A stretch of DNA of 64,000 nt from Stemphylium vesicarium (taxonomy: Eukaryota > Ascomycota > Dothideomycetes > Pleosporales > Pleosporaceae), in contig QXCR01000046.1 in the NCBI GenBank assembly GCA_004380135.1, forward strand, positions 124,001-188,000, in the 5' to 3' direction. Shown one piece after another: positions 1-12,141 of this stretch. The translations under genes were made by a program, and so were the position numbers. The notes below the pieces were generated by a model that did no database searches, had not been told where the DNA came from, and saw only the letters and a program-made list of their open reading frames with translations. Each line of letters begins with the position of its first letter. Position 1 is the first letter of the stretch.

Positions 1-1044
1 CTTCTTGGATCTCGATCGTGTTAGAGCTGTTTTGGAGTAGGAAATGAGAAGTTATATGGCAAGATAAGGAGCAGACATGAGAAGGTGAAGGATAGTGACC
101 TCGGGAGATCCGAAAGGAAGCAGCGGTCAGGCTTATGATTGTGCCTGACCTCTTTCTCAGGAACACACGTTTCGGGGTGCACAGTAACACACTAAGATAA
201 TTGGTTCTATAACTATCCGGTGAGCACGGCCCAACACGTTAAGAACGCTAGTCTCGCCTCACCTCAGAAACCGCAGAACCAGACACATCGCCCACCGACC
301 CACACATCATCCATCCATTCATCCATCCACACATCAATTGACACCTCGACAAAATCTATCGCAATTTACTCACCCGCCCTCCATCCCTTGGCATGACGAC
401 TACGCGTTTCTCCAACTTGTTTTAGCATATAGATCGATATCGCTCAAGCCGATCCGGGAGCTCGCGGCATGGCAATTCACCTTCGAGATCCATGAGCTTG
501 AGGCACACGACGACCTCAGGAGCTTGGGCACGCTCGTGCCCAGCACTCAGATTCCAGCGCACACGCGCTGGGTGAATTGATCAAGCACGTGAGCTCACGA
601 CGAGCTTCCGCCCCCAAATCAAGCCTTTGTTTTCATCTAAAAAATAATCCACTTATCTTGGCGGCCAGAAAGAATATAGATGGACTGCGCATTGACACAA
701 GTACCACGGAAAATGATCGGAGTGCCTTAAAGGCGACACGTCGTTGCATACGAGAAAAGGCCCGAATTTACGATATATGAACAACTCCTGGCTGATTGAA
801 AAAGGTTCTAAAACCGTCACGACTCTCATCGTGGAATGTGTCGCTATTTACAGTCTACCGGTAGCGCGGCCGAGCCCGGGTCTCACACCTTCGGACACGC
901 ACCGCGTTGTTCGCGCTCCACAGCCCAACACGTCACACGTCATGATCATCTCATCTGTCATCTGCTACTCGCATCTGCACAACTCGTACGCTGTACCACT
1001 TCGGCTGATATGAAAGTCGTGGCGCAGTCTCCGTGCGTCCCAGC
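1..1044. other. Left-edge intergenic region, no gene recognised
   Basis: No open frame here starts with ATG and resembles a known family. The first 60 bases read on the minus strand are pyrimidine-rich like a fungal 5' leader, so the region may be the promoter of a minus-strand gene beyond the left edge plus the 3' flank of the NRPS-like gene. A CATC/CATT microsatellite lies near 308-332. Confidence 0.5.
125..150. repeat. Perfect 8-bp inverted repeat
   Basis: GGTCAGGC at 125-132 and GCCTGACC at 143-150 are exact reverse complements separated by 10 bp. It could be a hairpin or a binding site for a dimeric regulator; the sequence alone does not decide. Confidence 0.5.
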
Positions 1045-4000
1045 TCAGGCTTCCAGAAACCCAGCGTCCCGCCATTTGCGGACGTACTCCCGAATGAGCT
1101 CTGCCTCCAGCGGGCCCGCAGCACGCAGTGTTTTGCTTGCTTCCCTTGTCCGATCAGTTCCCATAACGACCCTTCCACTGGACATGCTTTCGAAGTCTTC
1201 CGCGAAGAAGCTCGCCATCTTCTTTGCCGGATTACTCGCAATACACTCGTCAGGAAGATCGAGCATGGCGGCCACCCACTCCTCGTATGGCAAACGTGAG
1301 GCAATACCTAGCTCAGCTGCGATAATGCCGAGAACTTCTTCCCACGACTGCCGCATAGAATTTTCCAGGTGATAGACGCACCCATTGTCTTTGGAATACA
1401 GCAAGTCTACGATGCACTTGGCGGCAACGTCAACGGGTAGCCATGATAGAGTCTATCACCGTTAATTGACCGTTCGCTGGACTGAAACCGGACCTGTACT
1501 TACACCCTTGAGCTGGGGTAGTGCCCCCAAGAGCTGCGAGGACTTTACCAAAGCTGGAAAGTGCTCAGTTGAATTCCACATCCCAGTTGCCCTGGCGCCC
1601 GTCATCTGCCCTACTCTTACATACTTGGCTACTAGCTCGGACCCGTGCACGTGTGCGCTGTGCTCAACGATCTTCTCGCACACCAGCTTAGCCTGCGCGT
1701 ATCCAAAAAAGTCAGCGCACCGCGTGTCTGGCATTGGTACTTCCGGAACGATCCATTCTCCACGTTCCTGCCAGTATCTTCCCGCCACTGCGATTGAAGA
1801 GATAAAGATGAACGTTTGCTTCACAGTTGGACGACGATTGTAAGCATCTCGCGCAAGCTTAATGAGGTCTCTGGTCAGCTGGAATTGGCCTTCGAATGAC
1901 CCGACTTGACGGTTGAAGTCCATGGGCCATCCATTGTGGATTATATGCGTTATCTGGCAAGTGAGCTCGCCGTACAGACTTGCACCCAGCCCTAAAAATG
2001 GGTTTGAGTGGTCGCCTTGCACGATCTGAATCTTCGACCACGCACTCGCTGGCATCTCCATACCCTTCGTTTCGAAAGCATTGCGAAGATTTCTGACCAA
2101 GTTGGGATTTTCATTGTTCCCGCGTGGCGGTGCCCGAGCAAGACACACAATGCGACGCACCTCGGCAAGGCTGGCGAGGTGTTGCACGAGATAAGATCCG
2201 AGGCCGCCGCTAGCTCCTGTCAGGAGAATTACGCTACCCTCGAGATTATCCATGGTTTGAGGGTTCGGCTCCATCGAACAATATTTTTCAATGAGTCGTT
2301 CGACATTATCAAAATCTTGTTGAGAGGTTTCAGATCCGACGTCGTGAAGGAGAGCCTTGGCCAGTCTGGACACAGAAGAATTTCGGTACACGAACCCGTT
2401 ATCCAAACTACCCCAGCTGCCGCTTGTCCCTGCAGCGTTCAGCAGACGGCGAAGGTGTAAGGCTTGAAGCGAGTCCATCCCCAGCTCAAAGAGGTCGTCA
2501 TCAATCGTCCACTCGCTGCAGGGTATTTTCCATCCTAGTCTCTCTTGAATCATTGATTTGATAGCCCTGTCTAGATTCGATACGTCCAGGGCTGGGGTTA
2601 AGTCCATACCAGGGACTTCTAGACGGTCATACATCTCGAAAATCTCTCGTTCGAATTGCCGATATGTATCCTGACGCAGTACTGAGCCTTTGTCTGACCG
2701 AGGCAGAGCTGCCCCAGACGGGATCACGATAATGGCTTTTGGAGATGACACTCGGGCATGGGTATCGACTCTCTCGTTCGCAGTCTGCACAAACTCCCAG
2801 ATCTGGCTAATCAGGGCTTCCGTGCTCACAGAGGATGGCGCTTGCCTCGGCTCTATAAGGAGTCCCACTTCGAAGCGGCCTTGACCAACGACCACGGCAG
2901 CCTTGCATTCCGGATGAGTTGCCAAGATTGATTCCATGATTCCGGGAATGACCTTCTCGCCAGTTGCTAGCACAACGATATCATCCATTCGACTGGCAAT
3001 TTTGAAATCTGTTGTTGGGGCCTCAGGACGTCGAAAGAGCTGGTCTTGGATTGGGAAGGGCGTGTTCCATCCAAATGGGAATGTCGTGAGCTTACATCGA
3101 CCCATCTCAAGATCTGTGTCTTCGATGTTGAAGTCGAAATCTTGCCGAAGTCTGATGTAGTGGTGGTCGTAGTCTTCATGAGGGACAAATATTGGTGCTA
3201 GAGCTCCAACTTCGGTAGCACCAAAGTGATTGAGAATTTTCACGCCCGCTGAGACGAGCTTCTCCCCCACATTCGGCATAAGGGGACCTCCCCCGACGGC
3301 TACGAACTGAAGACCACGCAATGCGGGCAGTGTAAATTGGCCATCCACTTGTGAGAGATCATCCAGTAGAGATGGAACCGTCATCATCGATTTTGCCCTC
3401 GTCGCTTGAAGCAGTTCGATGATCGTGGCTGCAGAAACGATCGAGTTGACGGGTAGACACATGGTCAGGCCTACGCTGAGAGATAAACATGGGGCCAAAA
3501 GTCCGAATCCGTGGAAAAGGGGAAGAGTGGAGAGATTCCTGGTCTCGGCCTCGCTCTTAGTGAGATTGTGACAAGCTGCAAACCCGATGAGGTACTCGTG
3601 CGACTGATATATCGGCTTGGGGAATCCTGTCGTGCCAGACGAATGCAGAATGATTGCATCGCGATTCTTCTCGTCGGAGTGATAGCTTGGTCGGCAAACG
3701 CTCGTATATGGAACTTCCACGGATGTCATATGATCTAGGAAGTAGGCATAAGGTTGGCGTTCGTAGACCATGAACCGATCTACCTCTCCTTCGACAATAC
3801 CTGCAGCTTCGCGAGCCGACCTCGACAATCTTGGGGATACCAAGATCACCTTCGCGCCAGTAGTATCGAGAAGCTTGCGAATAGCGGCAGGGTTTAGGCG
3901 AGCAGATAGAAGGAGAACCGGGACACCAAGACCCAAGAGGGCGACTTGATGGAAAAATAGGCCAATGTCGCTCTCCATAAGCAGTGCGATAGGCGCTCCT

Positions 4001-4296
4001 TTTGCGACAACATCGTCGAGGAGCACAGGTTGTTGAAGCTCTCGCACTGTCGTTTCCAGCCATGCCTGACAAGCCACAACCGCTTGGCTCAGTTGTGAAT
4101 TTGTAATCTCTCGAAGGACTGTCTCGGAACCGGTAGACTTCTGAGCTTGAAAAGCGAAGAGATAGTCCGGGTTGTTTGTGGCATTGAAATCGACAAGAGA
4201 CGGCAGCGTTCGGCACTGGTCTTTTTGATACAATTGCGTGGCGCTCTTCGAGGTTGGGAGCCAAATGTTTGGACGATTGAACTTTGGAGTCGCCAT
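1045..4296 (-). CDS. NRPS-like carboxylate reductase (A-T-R)
   Basis: Two exons, complement(1045..1452, 1504..4296), with a 51 bp GTAAGT...TAG intron in phase 0, give about 1065 residues. The start is the ATG at 4296 (MATPKF); the open frame extends upstream only without an ATG. Visible parts in order: adenylation domain with the A3 loop HSSGTTGFPKP (about residue 216) and GATEVGAL; a thiolation domain with the phosphopantetheine serine in ELGMDSLQ (about 607); and a short-chain reductase with the Rossmann loop LTGASGGLG (about 695), FISSIA and the catalytic YAQAK (about 865). Such enzymes activate an aryl or other carboxylic acid, load it on the carrier and reduce the thioester to an aldehyde with NADPH. 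There is no condensation domain. It is transcribed divergently from the PKS, which suggests its substrate is the PKS product. The exact acid cannot be read from the sequence. Confidence 0.9.
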
Positions 4297-4637
4297 GTTT
4301 CCCCGCCGAAGTGAAAGTGCGCGCGTCAAACAAAGCAAGCGTTGATGGTGAAGAAAGAACAATAGACTTGCGCAGCGTTCTTTTTATTGGCAATCACAAA
4401 TGCAAGCTTCTCGGCCCACGAGATTCGGTGTCGTACGTCAAAGAATGTGCGAGATGTACGAGGCTCAAATTGCCATACGGCAAGCCGTTCACTCGGGTCT
4501 CTCCGCTTCATGCAGACCGCGATCTCGCAAGTACCCAGACTAGCATCTGGTACCGCAACGACATCGGTTTGCTCATCCACAGGAGCCAAACAGCGTGCAC
4601 GCTCGATACGTTATTGGTTCATTGAAGCTCGTCTGAA

Positions 4638-4655
4638 ATCGGCGGTCAAGCCGAT
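4638..4655. promoter_or_regulatory. Inverted repeat, candidate Zn2Cys6 regulator site
   Basis: ATCGGC at 4638-4643 and GCCGAT at 4650-4655 are exact reverse complements around a 6 bp spacer, so the core is CGG-N8-CCG. Inverted CGG half-sites are the classic target of dimeric Zn2Cys6 regulators of fungal biosynthetic clusters. It sits about 340 bp from the NRPS-like ATG and about 820 bp from the PKS ATG. Function is inferred. Confidence 0.4.
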
Positions 4656-5388
4656 AAAAGATAACGGTGCCTAGTGCGGCGGTGTCGATTTAGTGTATCT
4701 TCCAGAGACATGTCAGCGGTCGTGGTGCTCGAACTGGGCTCCCGCATTCTTCGAAATCCATGCGGTGAAGACTTTCTCAGAGGGTCGATCTTACCGCACG
4801 AAGAGCTTACTTGATCGCGCTGGTCATCTCACAGCTAGTTGCACAAGATAAGCGTGCGGCTGAGCTTCCGAGCACATCGAATCAAGCGCGGCTTATGTGC
4901 GACATGAATACACCGAGTTGTCAGCATAGCATCGTCGTCATCTTTGGCGTACCACAGACAGTCAGTCGTGGCTATTTTCGAAGCTACTCTGAGACTGCGT
5001 TTCTTCTTGACACAGACAGAGGCGGTATTTTCATGCATTGAGCACCAAAACGTGGAGTTCGTGTTGTGCGAACAACAAGCACAGCATCTCAACCATTCTT
5101 GGGCGTGCAAATGTGCCCAAAGTGGAAAATGGTTACCCTCTACTGGAGCTTCACTTGGACGTAATCCGCTGCAGGGTGTGGAGATCTCGAGAGCACAGAG
5201 CGAAGCCTTCCGTTGTACTGGTGCAAAAGACATACCGACATTTCTAAATCCTTTGAACCAGGGTTGTAACTACTCATCGCTGCAAGTGTATGTTGCAACT
5301 GTACTCTCCAGGGATGCCAGACCACCTTTTTCGGGGCGATATTCGGCTGGGCTTGATCATCGAACGCAGCTATCTTCGCAATGCGCTG

Positions 5389-5398
5389 TATTTATAAA
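5389..5398 (+). promoter_or_regulatory. TATA-like element of the PKS gene
   Basis: TATTTATAAA lies 77-86 bp upstream of the PKS ATG at 5475, a usual place for a fungal TATA box. Confidence 0.45.
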
Positions 5399-5474
5399 GC
5401 TGCCTGGCCCAGTCTTTTCTTGGATCATTCCATCCACCAGCCAGCTTCCGTCCATTCCTGCATCTCGAACCATA

Positions 5475-8400
5475 ATGAATCGTCCAGCTGCTATTCTCTT
5501 TGGACCACAGACGAAGCTCCCGGACAAGGTGCAGCGTCAGTCAGTGCGCGACTTTCTCGTCACATATCCAGCTTTACACGCCTTCAGAGCTGCTATCGAA
5601 GAGTTGCCATCGGTTTGGGAAATACTTCTCTCATTCGATCCTACATTGAATTTTACTCCGGCTCGTTCATCGATCGACATCATAATCCAATGGCTGAGAG
5701 GCGAATTCGTTCCCGAATTCACTCCCAGGAACAACAGTCTATGTACTCCATTGACTGTCATTGTTCAAATCGTGCAGTACTTTCAGTACCTGGAAAGTGC
5801 TTCCCTTAGGCACGACCAAATTACGGCAGCGGTCGCAACCGGAGGGATCCAAGGATTTTGCACCGGAATTCTATCAGCACTCGTTGTAGCCTCGGCTCGA
5901 GATGAGAGCGAGGTCATCAAGAATGCAGCTGTTGCTATTCGATTAGCGCTATGCATCGGGGCATACGTCGACTTCAATCGAGAAACCAATGCATCCGAGA
6001 TGGCTTGCATAGTCGTCCGCTCCAACGCTGCGAAAGGCACGGAAATCCTTCCGCGCCTTCTCCAGTCCTGGGAGCATGTACGTACACCACACTGCTGCTC
6101 ATGGTTAGCCATTTGCTTACAAATCTACAGGCATTCGTTTCGGTAGCCTACGATCACGATACCGTCACAGTCACAGCACGAAAATCCGAATTGTCCGAGC
6201 TAGCTACTTTCCTATCCGGACAACAATGTGTCGTTCGAAACGTGGCGATCGAGGGTTGCTTTCACTCCTCCGTGAACGACCATGCCATCGAGCAGATTGG
6301 GAGGCTCTGTAGGACCCATAACCTCTTCAATCTACCTACGGCGTCCCTTCTGAGGGTACCAGTGAGGACCAACGTTGACGGCAACGTTATCAGGGAAGGG
6401 TCCCTGTCTATGATTGCAGCACCGGTTCTGTTGACGGAGGTCTCGGATTGGTTCACAACGGTCACTGCTACGGTGAGAGACATAGCGCACGGCTCGAACA
6501 TTACTGTCTTCGGACTTTCGGACATTGTCCCTCCTTCTATCCAAAAGCAGTGGCGCCTGCGCGTTCATCGAGCTTGGGAGCATTCCTCCAATACGCTACC
6601 AAAGGTCCCCTCAACGTATCCAGAGCAAGCTGTCGCCATTATAGGAATGTCGGCAAAGTATGCTGGCGTTGATTCGCTAGAGGAATTCTGGGACGTGATC
6701 GCCTCGGGCAAGTCGATGTGCACTGAGGTCCCGTTGGGGCGCTGGTCGACGGAACGCTTGCGCAGATCAAAACCAGGATCAAAGTTCTATGGCAACTTCC
6801 TCCATGATCCCGACGCTTTTGATCACAAATTTTTCAAGAAGTCATCGAAAGAGGCCGCTGCGATGGATCCACAGCAGCGTTTACTACTCGAAGCCTCGTA
6901 CCAGGCGCTTGAATCCTCAGGATACTTCACGGAGTGTCAACCACCAGACGATATCGGCTGCTTCATCGGAGTAGCGACGACAGACTACCACGACAACATT
7001 GCGTCGCATCCCTCCACGGCTTATTCTGCGCTTGGAGAGTTGCGGGCTTTCTTATGCGGAAGGATAAGTTACCATTTTGGCTGGACCGGCCCTTCAATGA
7101 CGTTTGATACCGCTTGTAGCGCGTCTATGGTCGCTATAGACGCTGCATGCCGAGCTGTTCTAAGCGGTCAATGTGCGAGGGCACTCGCGGGTGGCGTCTC
7201 CGCCAATTCGAGTCCCAACCTGTGGGAGAATCTACGAGCTGCGAGTTTCCTGAGCCCGACAGGACCATGCAAGCCGTTTGATGAGCTGGCTGATGGGTAC
7301 TGTCGCGGCGAGGGTGTCGGACTTGTGGTTCTGAAGAAGTTGACCGACGCTATTCACGACAATGACTTCATTGTGGGTGTCATATCCGCGACAGGAGTTA
7401 ATCAGGCAAAGAACGAGACGTACATCACCGTTCCACACGGACCATCACAAGCGCAACTATATACCAAGATTATCTCGGACTCCAAACAACATTCGGATGA
7501 CTTTTCTTACGTAGAGACTCATGGAACGGGCACGCAAAAGGGCGACCCAGCAGAAATGGAGAGCGTGAGACAAACCTTCGGAACACCATCTCGACGTCAC
7601 ACCCTGAACATCGGATCCGTGAAAGGGAACATTGGTCACTGCGAAGCGGCATCTGGCGTCGCGTCGGTGATCAAAACTGTGCTGATGATGCAGCACAGCT
7701 CCATTCCGCCACTCGCAAATTTCCAGCGACTCAATGGGAAGATTTCCCCACTTGAAGCTGAAAAATTGAGCATACCGAGGGCTGTAATCCCTTGGAACGC
7801 CAACTTTAAGGTTGCGCTGGTCAACAACTATGGTGCTGCGGGGAGTAATGCTGCGGTAGCGCTCTGCCAACCTCCCGCTGCACCCTGCACCTCTTCCATT
7901 GTCTCAAAGCTCAACAGTATTCCAATTGTCATCTCTGCGCACTCTGATGTCAGTTTTGTCGCATATTGCGAAGCTTTGACAAATTGGGCTGGCCGTTCAT
8001 CATCCGCTCGCGACCCCGACTTTCTTCCCGGTCTCGCATACAACTTGTCACGAAAGCAGAATCGAGCCCTTCAACTAACCCACACTACAACGGTTTCGAG
8101 TGTTGCTGAATTGGTCGAAAAACTGGCCTCCATGAAACCTGTTACACGTCGCCAAGAGACGCCCATCATTCTCACCCTTGGAGGCCAAACTTCGAGCTGT
8201 GTCAACCTCTGTCCAGACGTATATTACGGAGTCGCTGAGTTCCGCACACATCTGGATCATTGCGACAGCATCATCCAGGCTGCAGGTTACGACAGTATAT
8301 TTCCCGCAATATTCCAGGAACAGCCCGTGGCTGACATTGTGGTTCTTCACTGCATGTTCCTCGCCGTTCAGTATGCATGCGCGAAGACCTGGATGAGCTG

Positions 8401-10987
8401 TGGCATAAAGCCAGCCGCTGTGATTGGTCACAGTTTCGGCCAACTGACTGCATACTGCATATCAGGCGTGTTGTCGCTTGCAGACACCGTAAAGCTCGTT
8501 GCCGGTCGTGCGAGATTGATGCAAAAACATTGGGGCGCAGAACCTGGCTCAATGGTCGCTGTAGGGGCCGATCTCGCAGTCACCTTGTCTATCCTCAACG
8601 AGATCTCGCAGTGTGGTTTGACTGCTGAAGTTGCATGCTACAATGGCCCGAACAGTCACGTTATCGTAGGAGGTTCTGCAGCAATGGATAAGGTCGAAGA
8701 AATATGCTCCGCTGGTTCAGTCCGACACAAAAGGCTGGCTGTCACTAACGGCTTCCATTCGGCTTTCACAGAGCCTCTGATCCCCGAGCTCGAAAAATTG
8801 GCCCAAGAGCTCAGCATCCGGGAGGAAGTCATTCCGTTGGAAACTTGCTCTCAAGGAGCTAGATGGGACGTCCTCACGCCTGCTCTAATCGCGAACCACA
8901 CAAGAACACCAGTATACTTTCAAGACGCCGTACAACGCGTTGAATCTCGCTTGGGCCCTTGTACGTGGCTCGAGGCTGGATCAGCTTCATCGGTTACTGC
9001 TATGGCTCAGAAAGCCGTAAAGGAATCCAGTTCTGGGCACACATTCCACGGGGTCAAACTCAACGGCAAGAATGCACTCGACAACCTGGCGGATATGACA
9101 TCTGTCTTGATGCAAGTGTGTCCTGCTGTGATTTTCTGGGCATTTGGAAAATCTCAGCACGGGCAGTATCCTATTTTCAATCTACCGCCGTACCAATTCG
9201 AAAGACATCGACACTGGCTCGAGTGGAGAGACTATGCAGATCCTGTTCCTGCTCAGGGCAAACAGTTGATGTCGCCCAGGAGTACGCCAGCCTCATTACT
9301 GATATGCCTGGAAGCAAGCGATAGAAAGGCACGATTCGCCATCAGCCCCGAGAATGAAGAATTTCTTACCTTCGTGAGAGGACATTCAGTGCTGGACCAG
9401 CCGCTGTGTCCTGCTGACCTCTACATCGAGATTGTGCTCCGAGCTGTACGCGAGCTGTTCCCACAAACGGCTAGATACGTACCGGCCGTTGAAAATCTAT
9501 CCATTGTCTCACCCCTGGGAATCGATGCCACTCGAAAGATTCATCTTGACCTGGATCGTCAGGCGGAGACGCTGTGTTGGAAATTCGCCTTCACCAGTCA
9601 TCAAGACTCGGATTCTCAATCCGCGGTTACCCATGCTTCCGGTTTCGTTAAAGCCTCACAGGATCATTCTGCTGCCATTGAGGCAGAGTTCATTCGTTAC
9701 GAGCAGCTCCTAGGACAAGGCCGCGCGGCCTCTCTACTGACGGACCCGGACGCGGATTGCATGCGAGGACCTCTCGTCTACAAATCGTTTGCCAAGGTCG
9801 TCAACTATGCCAAGTACTACCACGGTGTGCAGGCAATTGCCAGCAAAGACAACGAAGTTGCTGCGCGTGTCACTCTTCCTCCAACCAGCAAACGCTCCGC
9901 CGACATGGTCCTCGATCCAGTACTGATCGACAACTTTGTCCAGGTCGCTGGTATCAAAGTCAACTGCCTGAATCACTGTGCCTTTAACCAAGTCTTTATC
10001 TGTGGACACATTGAGCGCGTGCAAGTGCGCCACGACATCATTGGGATGAGCAAGTCGCAAGTATGGGAAGTGATCGCCCATTGTACGCCAGTTAAAGAGC
10101 GCGAATACAGGAATGATATCTACGTCTTCGCTGAGGATGGACACCTGGCAATGATCATTCTCGGTGTTCAATTTACTAGGGTGGCCATCCCATCCCTGGC
10201 AAAGATCCTCGCCAGCTCGAACTCGACCGGGCTCGACATGCTTCCACAGCCGCCTTCCCAACCTACGAGTACTGCCATCTCATTGCTCAGCGTATCGACA
10301 GCTTCTGTGCCTTCGTTATCCAGTTCACGCTCGTCATCGCCGTTTCCACGCTCGGGTATCTCCACTCCACCGACCGAGCCAGATTACGATACCGCCTCAA
10401 CGGAGACAGCGAACAACTTGATTCCCAAGCTTGCAGAACTCGTCGCAGGCCAGCTGGAGACCACGGAAGCAATGGTTTCAACCACCGTACTCGAGGATTG
10501 CGGACTGGATTCGCTTATGGCTGTTGAGCTCAGAGCCGAGATCGAAAGCGCGTTCGGCATTTCTCTCGTCCCAGGCGACATCTACAGCTCAATCACTTTT
10601 GGTGAACTCATCAGCTTAGTGTCTCGACAAGTCGTCCCAGTTGTGAAGCTTACTGAGCCGACTTCTTCACCGCATGCAATCGCAACCCTCAAAGCCGGAA
10701 CCAATTGCGAAGAAAAGCTAGCAAGGATCGTCGCGGAGCAACTGGAGACAACGGCGACTTTACAGGCTCACACTCTTCTCGAAGATCTTGGTCTAGACTC
10801 CCTTCTCAGCATCGAGCTGAAGAGTGAGATTGAGCAGGCTTTTGGCGTCAATTTGTCATCTGACGCCATCTCTTCTGGCATTACCTTTGGTGAACTCGCA
10901 ACGTTGGTCACATCGCAGTCCGGAGCGTCTTTGTTACCAGTTCCCCAAATCAACCGTGGACTACCTGCGACAGGAAACGCAGTGTAG
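5475..10987 (+). CDS. Non-reducing polyketide synthase (SAT-KS-AT-PT-ACP-ACP)
   Basis: Two exons, 5475..6077 and 6131..10987, separated by a 53 bp GTACGT...CAG intron in phase 0, encode about 1819 residues. Domains and catalytic residues: starter-unit acyltransferase with GFCTG (Cys129); ketosynthase with DTACSAS (Cys530), HGTGT and the GNIGHCE histidine; malonyl acyltransferase with GHSFG (Ser969); product-template domain with His1286 in RGHSVLDQP and Asp1468 in LIDNFVQ; two acyl carriers with DSL serines at 1662 and 1758. There is no methyltransferase, Claisen-type thioesterase or reductase domain, so release must come from another protein or from the hydrolase immediately downstream. The product should be an aromatic polyketide; chain length and cyclisation register cannot be read by eye. 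The upstream open frame before 5475 has no ATG in a sensible place. The C-terminus may be longer if an intron at 10984..11036 joins this gene to the hydrolase. Confidence 0.93.
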
Positions 10988-11091
10988 GTGAGACAATCTT
11001 CTTGTGACTACGTATTTTCAGCTAAGTACCTCGTAGCCCACCGCAACTGGTCGACGTCGCCAGCAATGCCAAACGGCGACATGGGGACAGA

Positions 11092-12141
11092 ATGAAAACA
11101 ATCATCTTTCATACAGCATCGGATGGAACTCAGCTCTGTGCGGATATTTACCTTCCAGATGACTGCAGTGACGAATCGCTCCCGAAAGCACCTCGCGCCG
11201 TTGCGCTCATGATTCACGGTGGTGGCTTTTCGATGCTCTCACGCCGAGATATCAGGCCGAAGCAGACTGCCCTTCTGCTGGCCAATGGGTTTCTCCCCGT
11301 CAGCATCGACTACCGACTTTGCCCCGAGGTTTCCGTCCTAGAGTCCATCAAGGATGTCTGCGCGGCTTTGAAATGGGCTCGCGAAGACCTTCCCTCCAAA
11401 GAGCTTGGGGTCCCTGGTTTACGGATCACAGGCAATAAGGTCGCCGTCATCGGATGGTCAACGGGCGGGACACTAGCTCTCCAAATGGGATACGCGTCGC
11501 TGAAAGCTGGAATCCAACCACCCGACGCAACGCTCGCATTCTATTGCCCGTCGAACTTCGAAGATGCATTCTGGACCCGTCCGAACTTTCCCGACCACGC
11601 CAATGTCGAAGCCCTCTCGTCCACAGTATCGAGCTGCAATCTTCTTGAAGGCGTGCGAGATGTCCCAGTCACGCAGTATAGGGTTGATCCGAAGAAAGCT
11701 GCGCTGGGAGGATGGCTAGCGCCGTCGGATCCACGGTCAAGGATTGTTCTGCATATGAACACGGGCGGGCAGATGCTCCCTATCATCCTGCATGGGCTGC
11801 CTTCAGAGTCGACCGCGCGCTCTCAAGGCAAGGCTCCCGTGGACTACGTGAAGTTACGCCAGCCTAGCCCCGAGGAGATCGCTTCGATCAGTCCGTACTC
11901 GCAGATTGTGCGCGGTAATTATCACACACCGACGTTCCTCGTCCACGGAACAAAAGACGACTTGATTCCGTGGGAGCAGCCCAAGATGGTGTACGAAGCG
12001 CTGAAAGAGAAGAAGGTTGATGCCGGATTGAGGATTGTGGATGGGGCGGAGCATTTATTTGACTTGTATAGAACGAAGGGTACAGAGTGGGATGTTGTGC
12101 TTGAGGCGTACGAGTTCATTTTTGAGCGATTTAGAGGATAG
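11092..12141 (+). CDS. Alpha/beta hydrolase, PKS-release type
   Basis: A single open frame of 349 residues from ATG 11092. It shows the oxyanion motif MIHGGGF (about residue 43), the nucleophile elbow GWSTGG, the DYRLCPE segment and a late HGTKDD and EHLF that fit the catalytic Asp and His. This is the hydrolase_3-like fold seen as the last domain of methyltransferase-containing non-reducing PKSs, where it hydrolyses the finished chain. Only 104 bp separate its ATG from the PKS stop, too little for a separate fungal promoter and terminator. Its frame stays open upstream to 11026, and splicing 10984..11036 (GTAGGT...TAG, 53 bp) would fuse it in frame to the PKS as a protein of about 2186 residues. 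Either a discrete trans-acting hydrolase or the real C-terminal domain of the PKS. Confidence 0.85.
   Translation: MKTIIFHTASDGTQLCADIYLPDDCSDESLPKAPRAVALMIHGGGFSMLSRRDIRPKQTALLLANGFLPVSIDYRLCPEVSVLESIKDVCAALKWAREDLPSKELGVPGLRITGNKVAVIGWSTGGTLALQMGYASLKAGIQPPDATLAFYCPSNFEDAFWTRPNFPDHANVEALSSTVSSCNLLEGVRDVPVTQYRVDPKKAALGGWLAPSDPRSRIVLHMNTGGQMLPIILHGLPSESTARSQGKAPVDYVKLRQPSPEEIASISPYSQIVRGNYHTPTFLVHGTKDDLIPWEQPKMVYEALKEKKVDAGLRIVDGAEHLFDLYRTKGTEWDVVLEAYEFIFERFRG

Larger units (their letters stand above)
4297..5474. promoter_or_regulatory. Shared divergent promoter of NRPS-like gene and PKS
   Basis: This 1.18 kb gap lies between the ATGs of two divergently transcribed biosynthetic genes and holds no convincing gene of its own. 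It contains a CGG-N8-CCG inverted repeat, two adjacent GATA motifs (around 4653 and 4660) and a TATA element near the PKS start, all described separately. Divergent arrangement allows co-regulation of both enzymes; this is inference. Confidence 0.6.

Noticed and set aside
338..1013. Overlapping plus-strand open frames near the left edge
   Set aside because: The first starts at TTG, none has a recognisable motif, and composition is unlike the real genes here.
4944..5474. Upstream extension of the PKS frame
   Set aside because: The extension precedes the TATA-like element and encodes nothing like a SAT domain; the ATG at 5475 gives a normal SAT start.
5475..10987. Idea that the PKS is the DHN-melanin synthase
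   Set aside because: Melanin PKSs end in a Claisen-type thioesterase domain and sit near reductases; here there is no such domain and the partner is an NRPS-like reductase.
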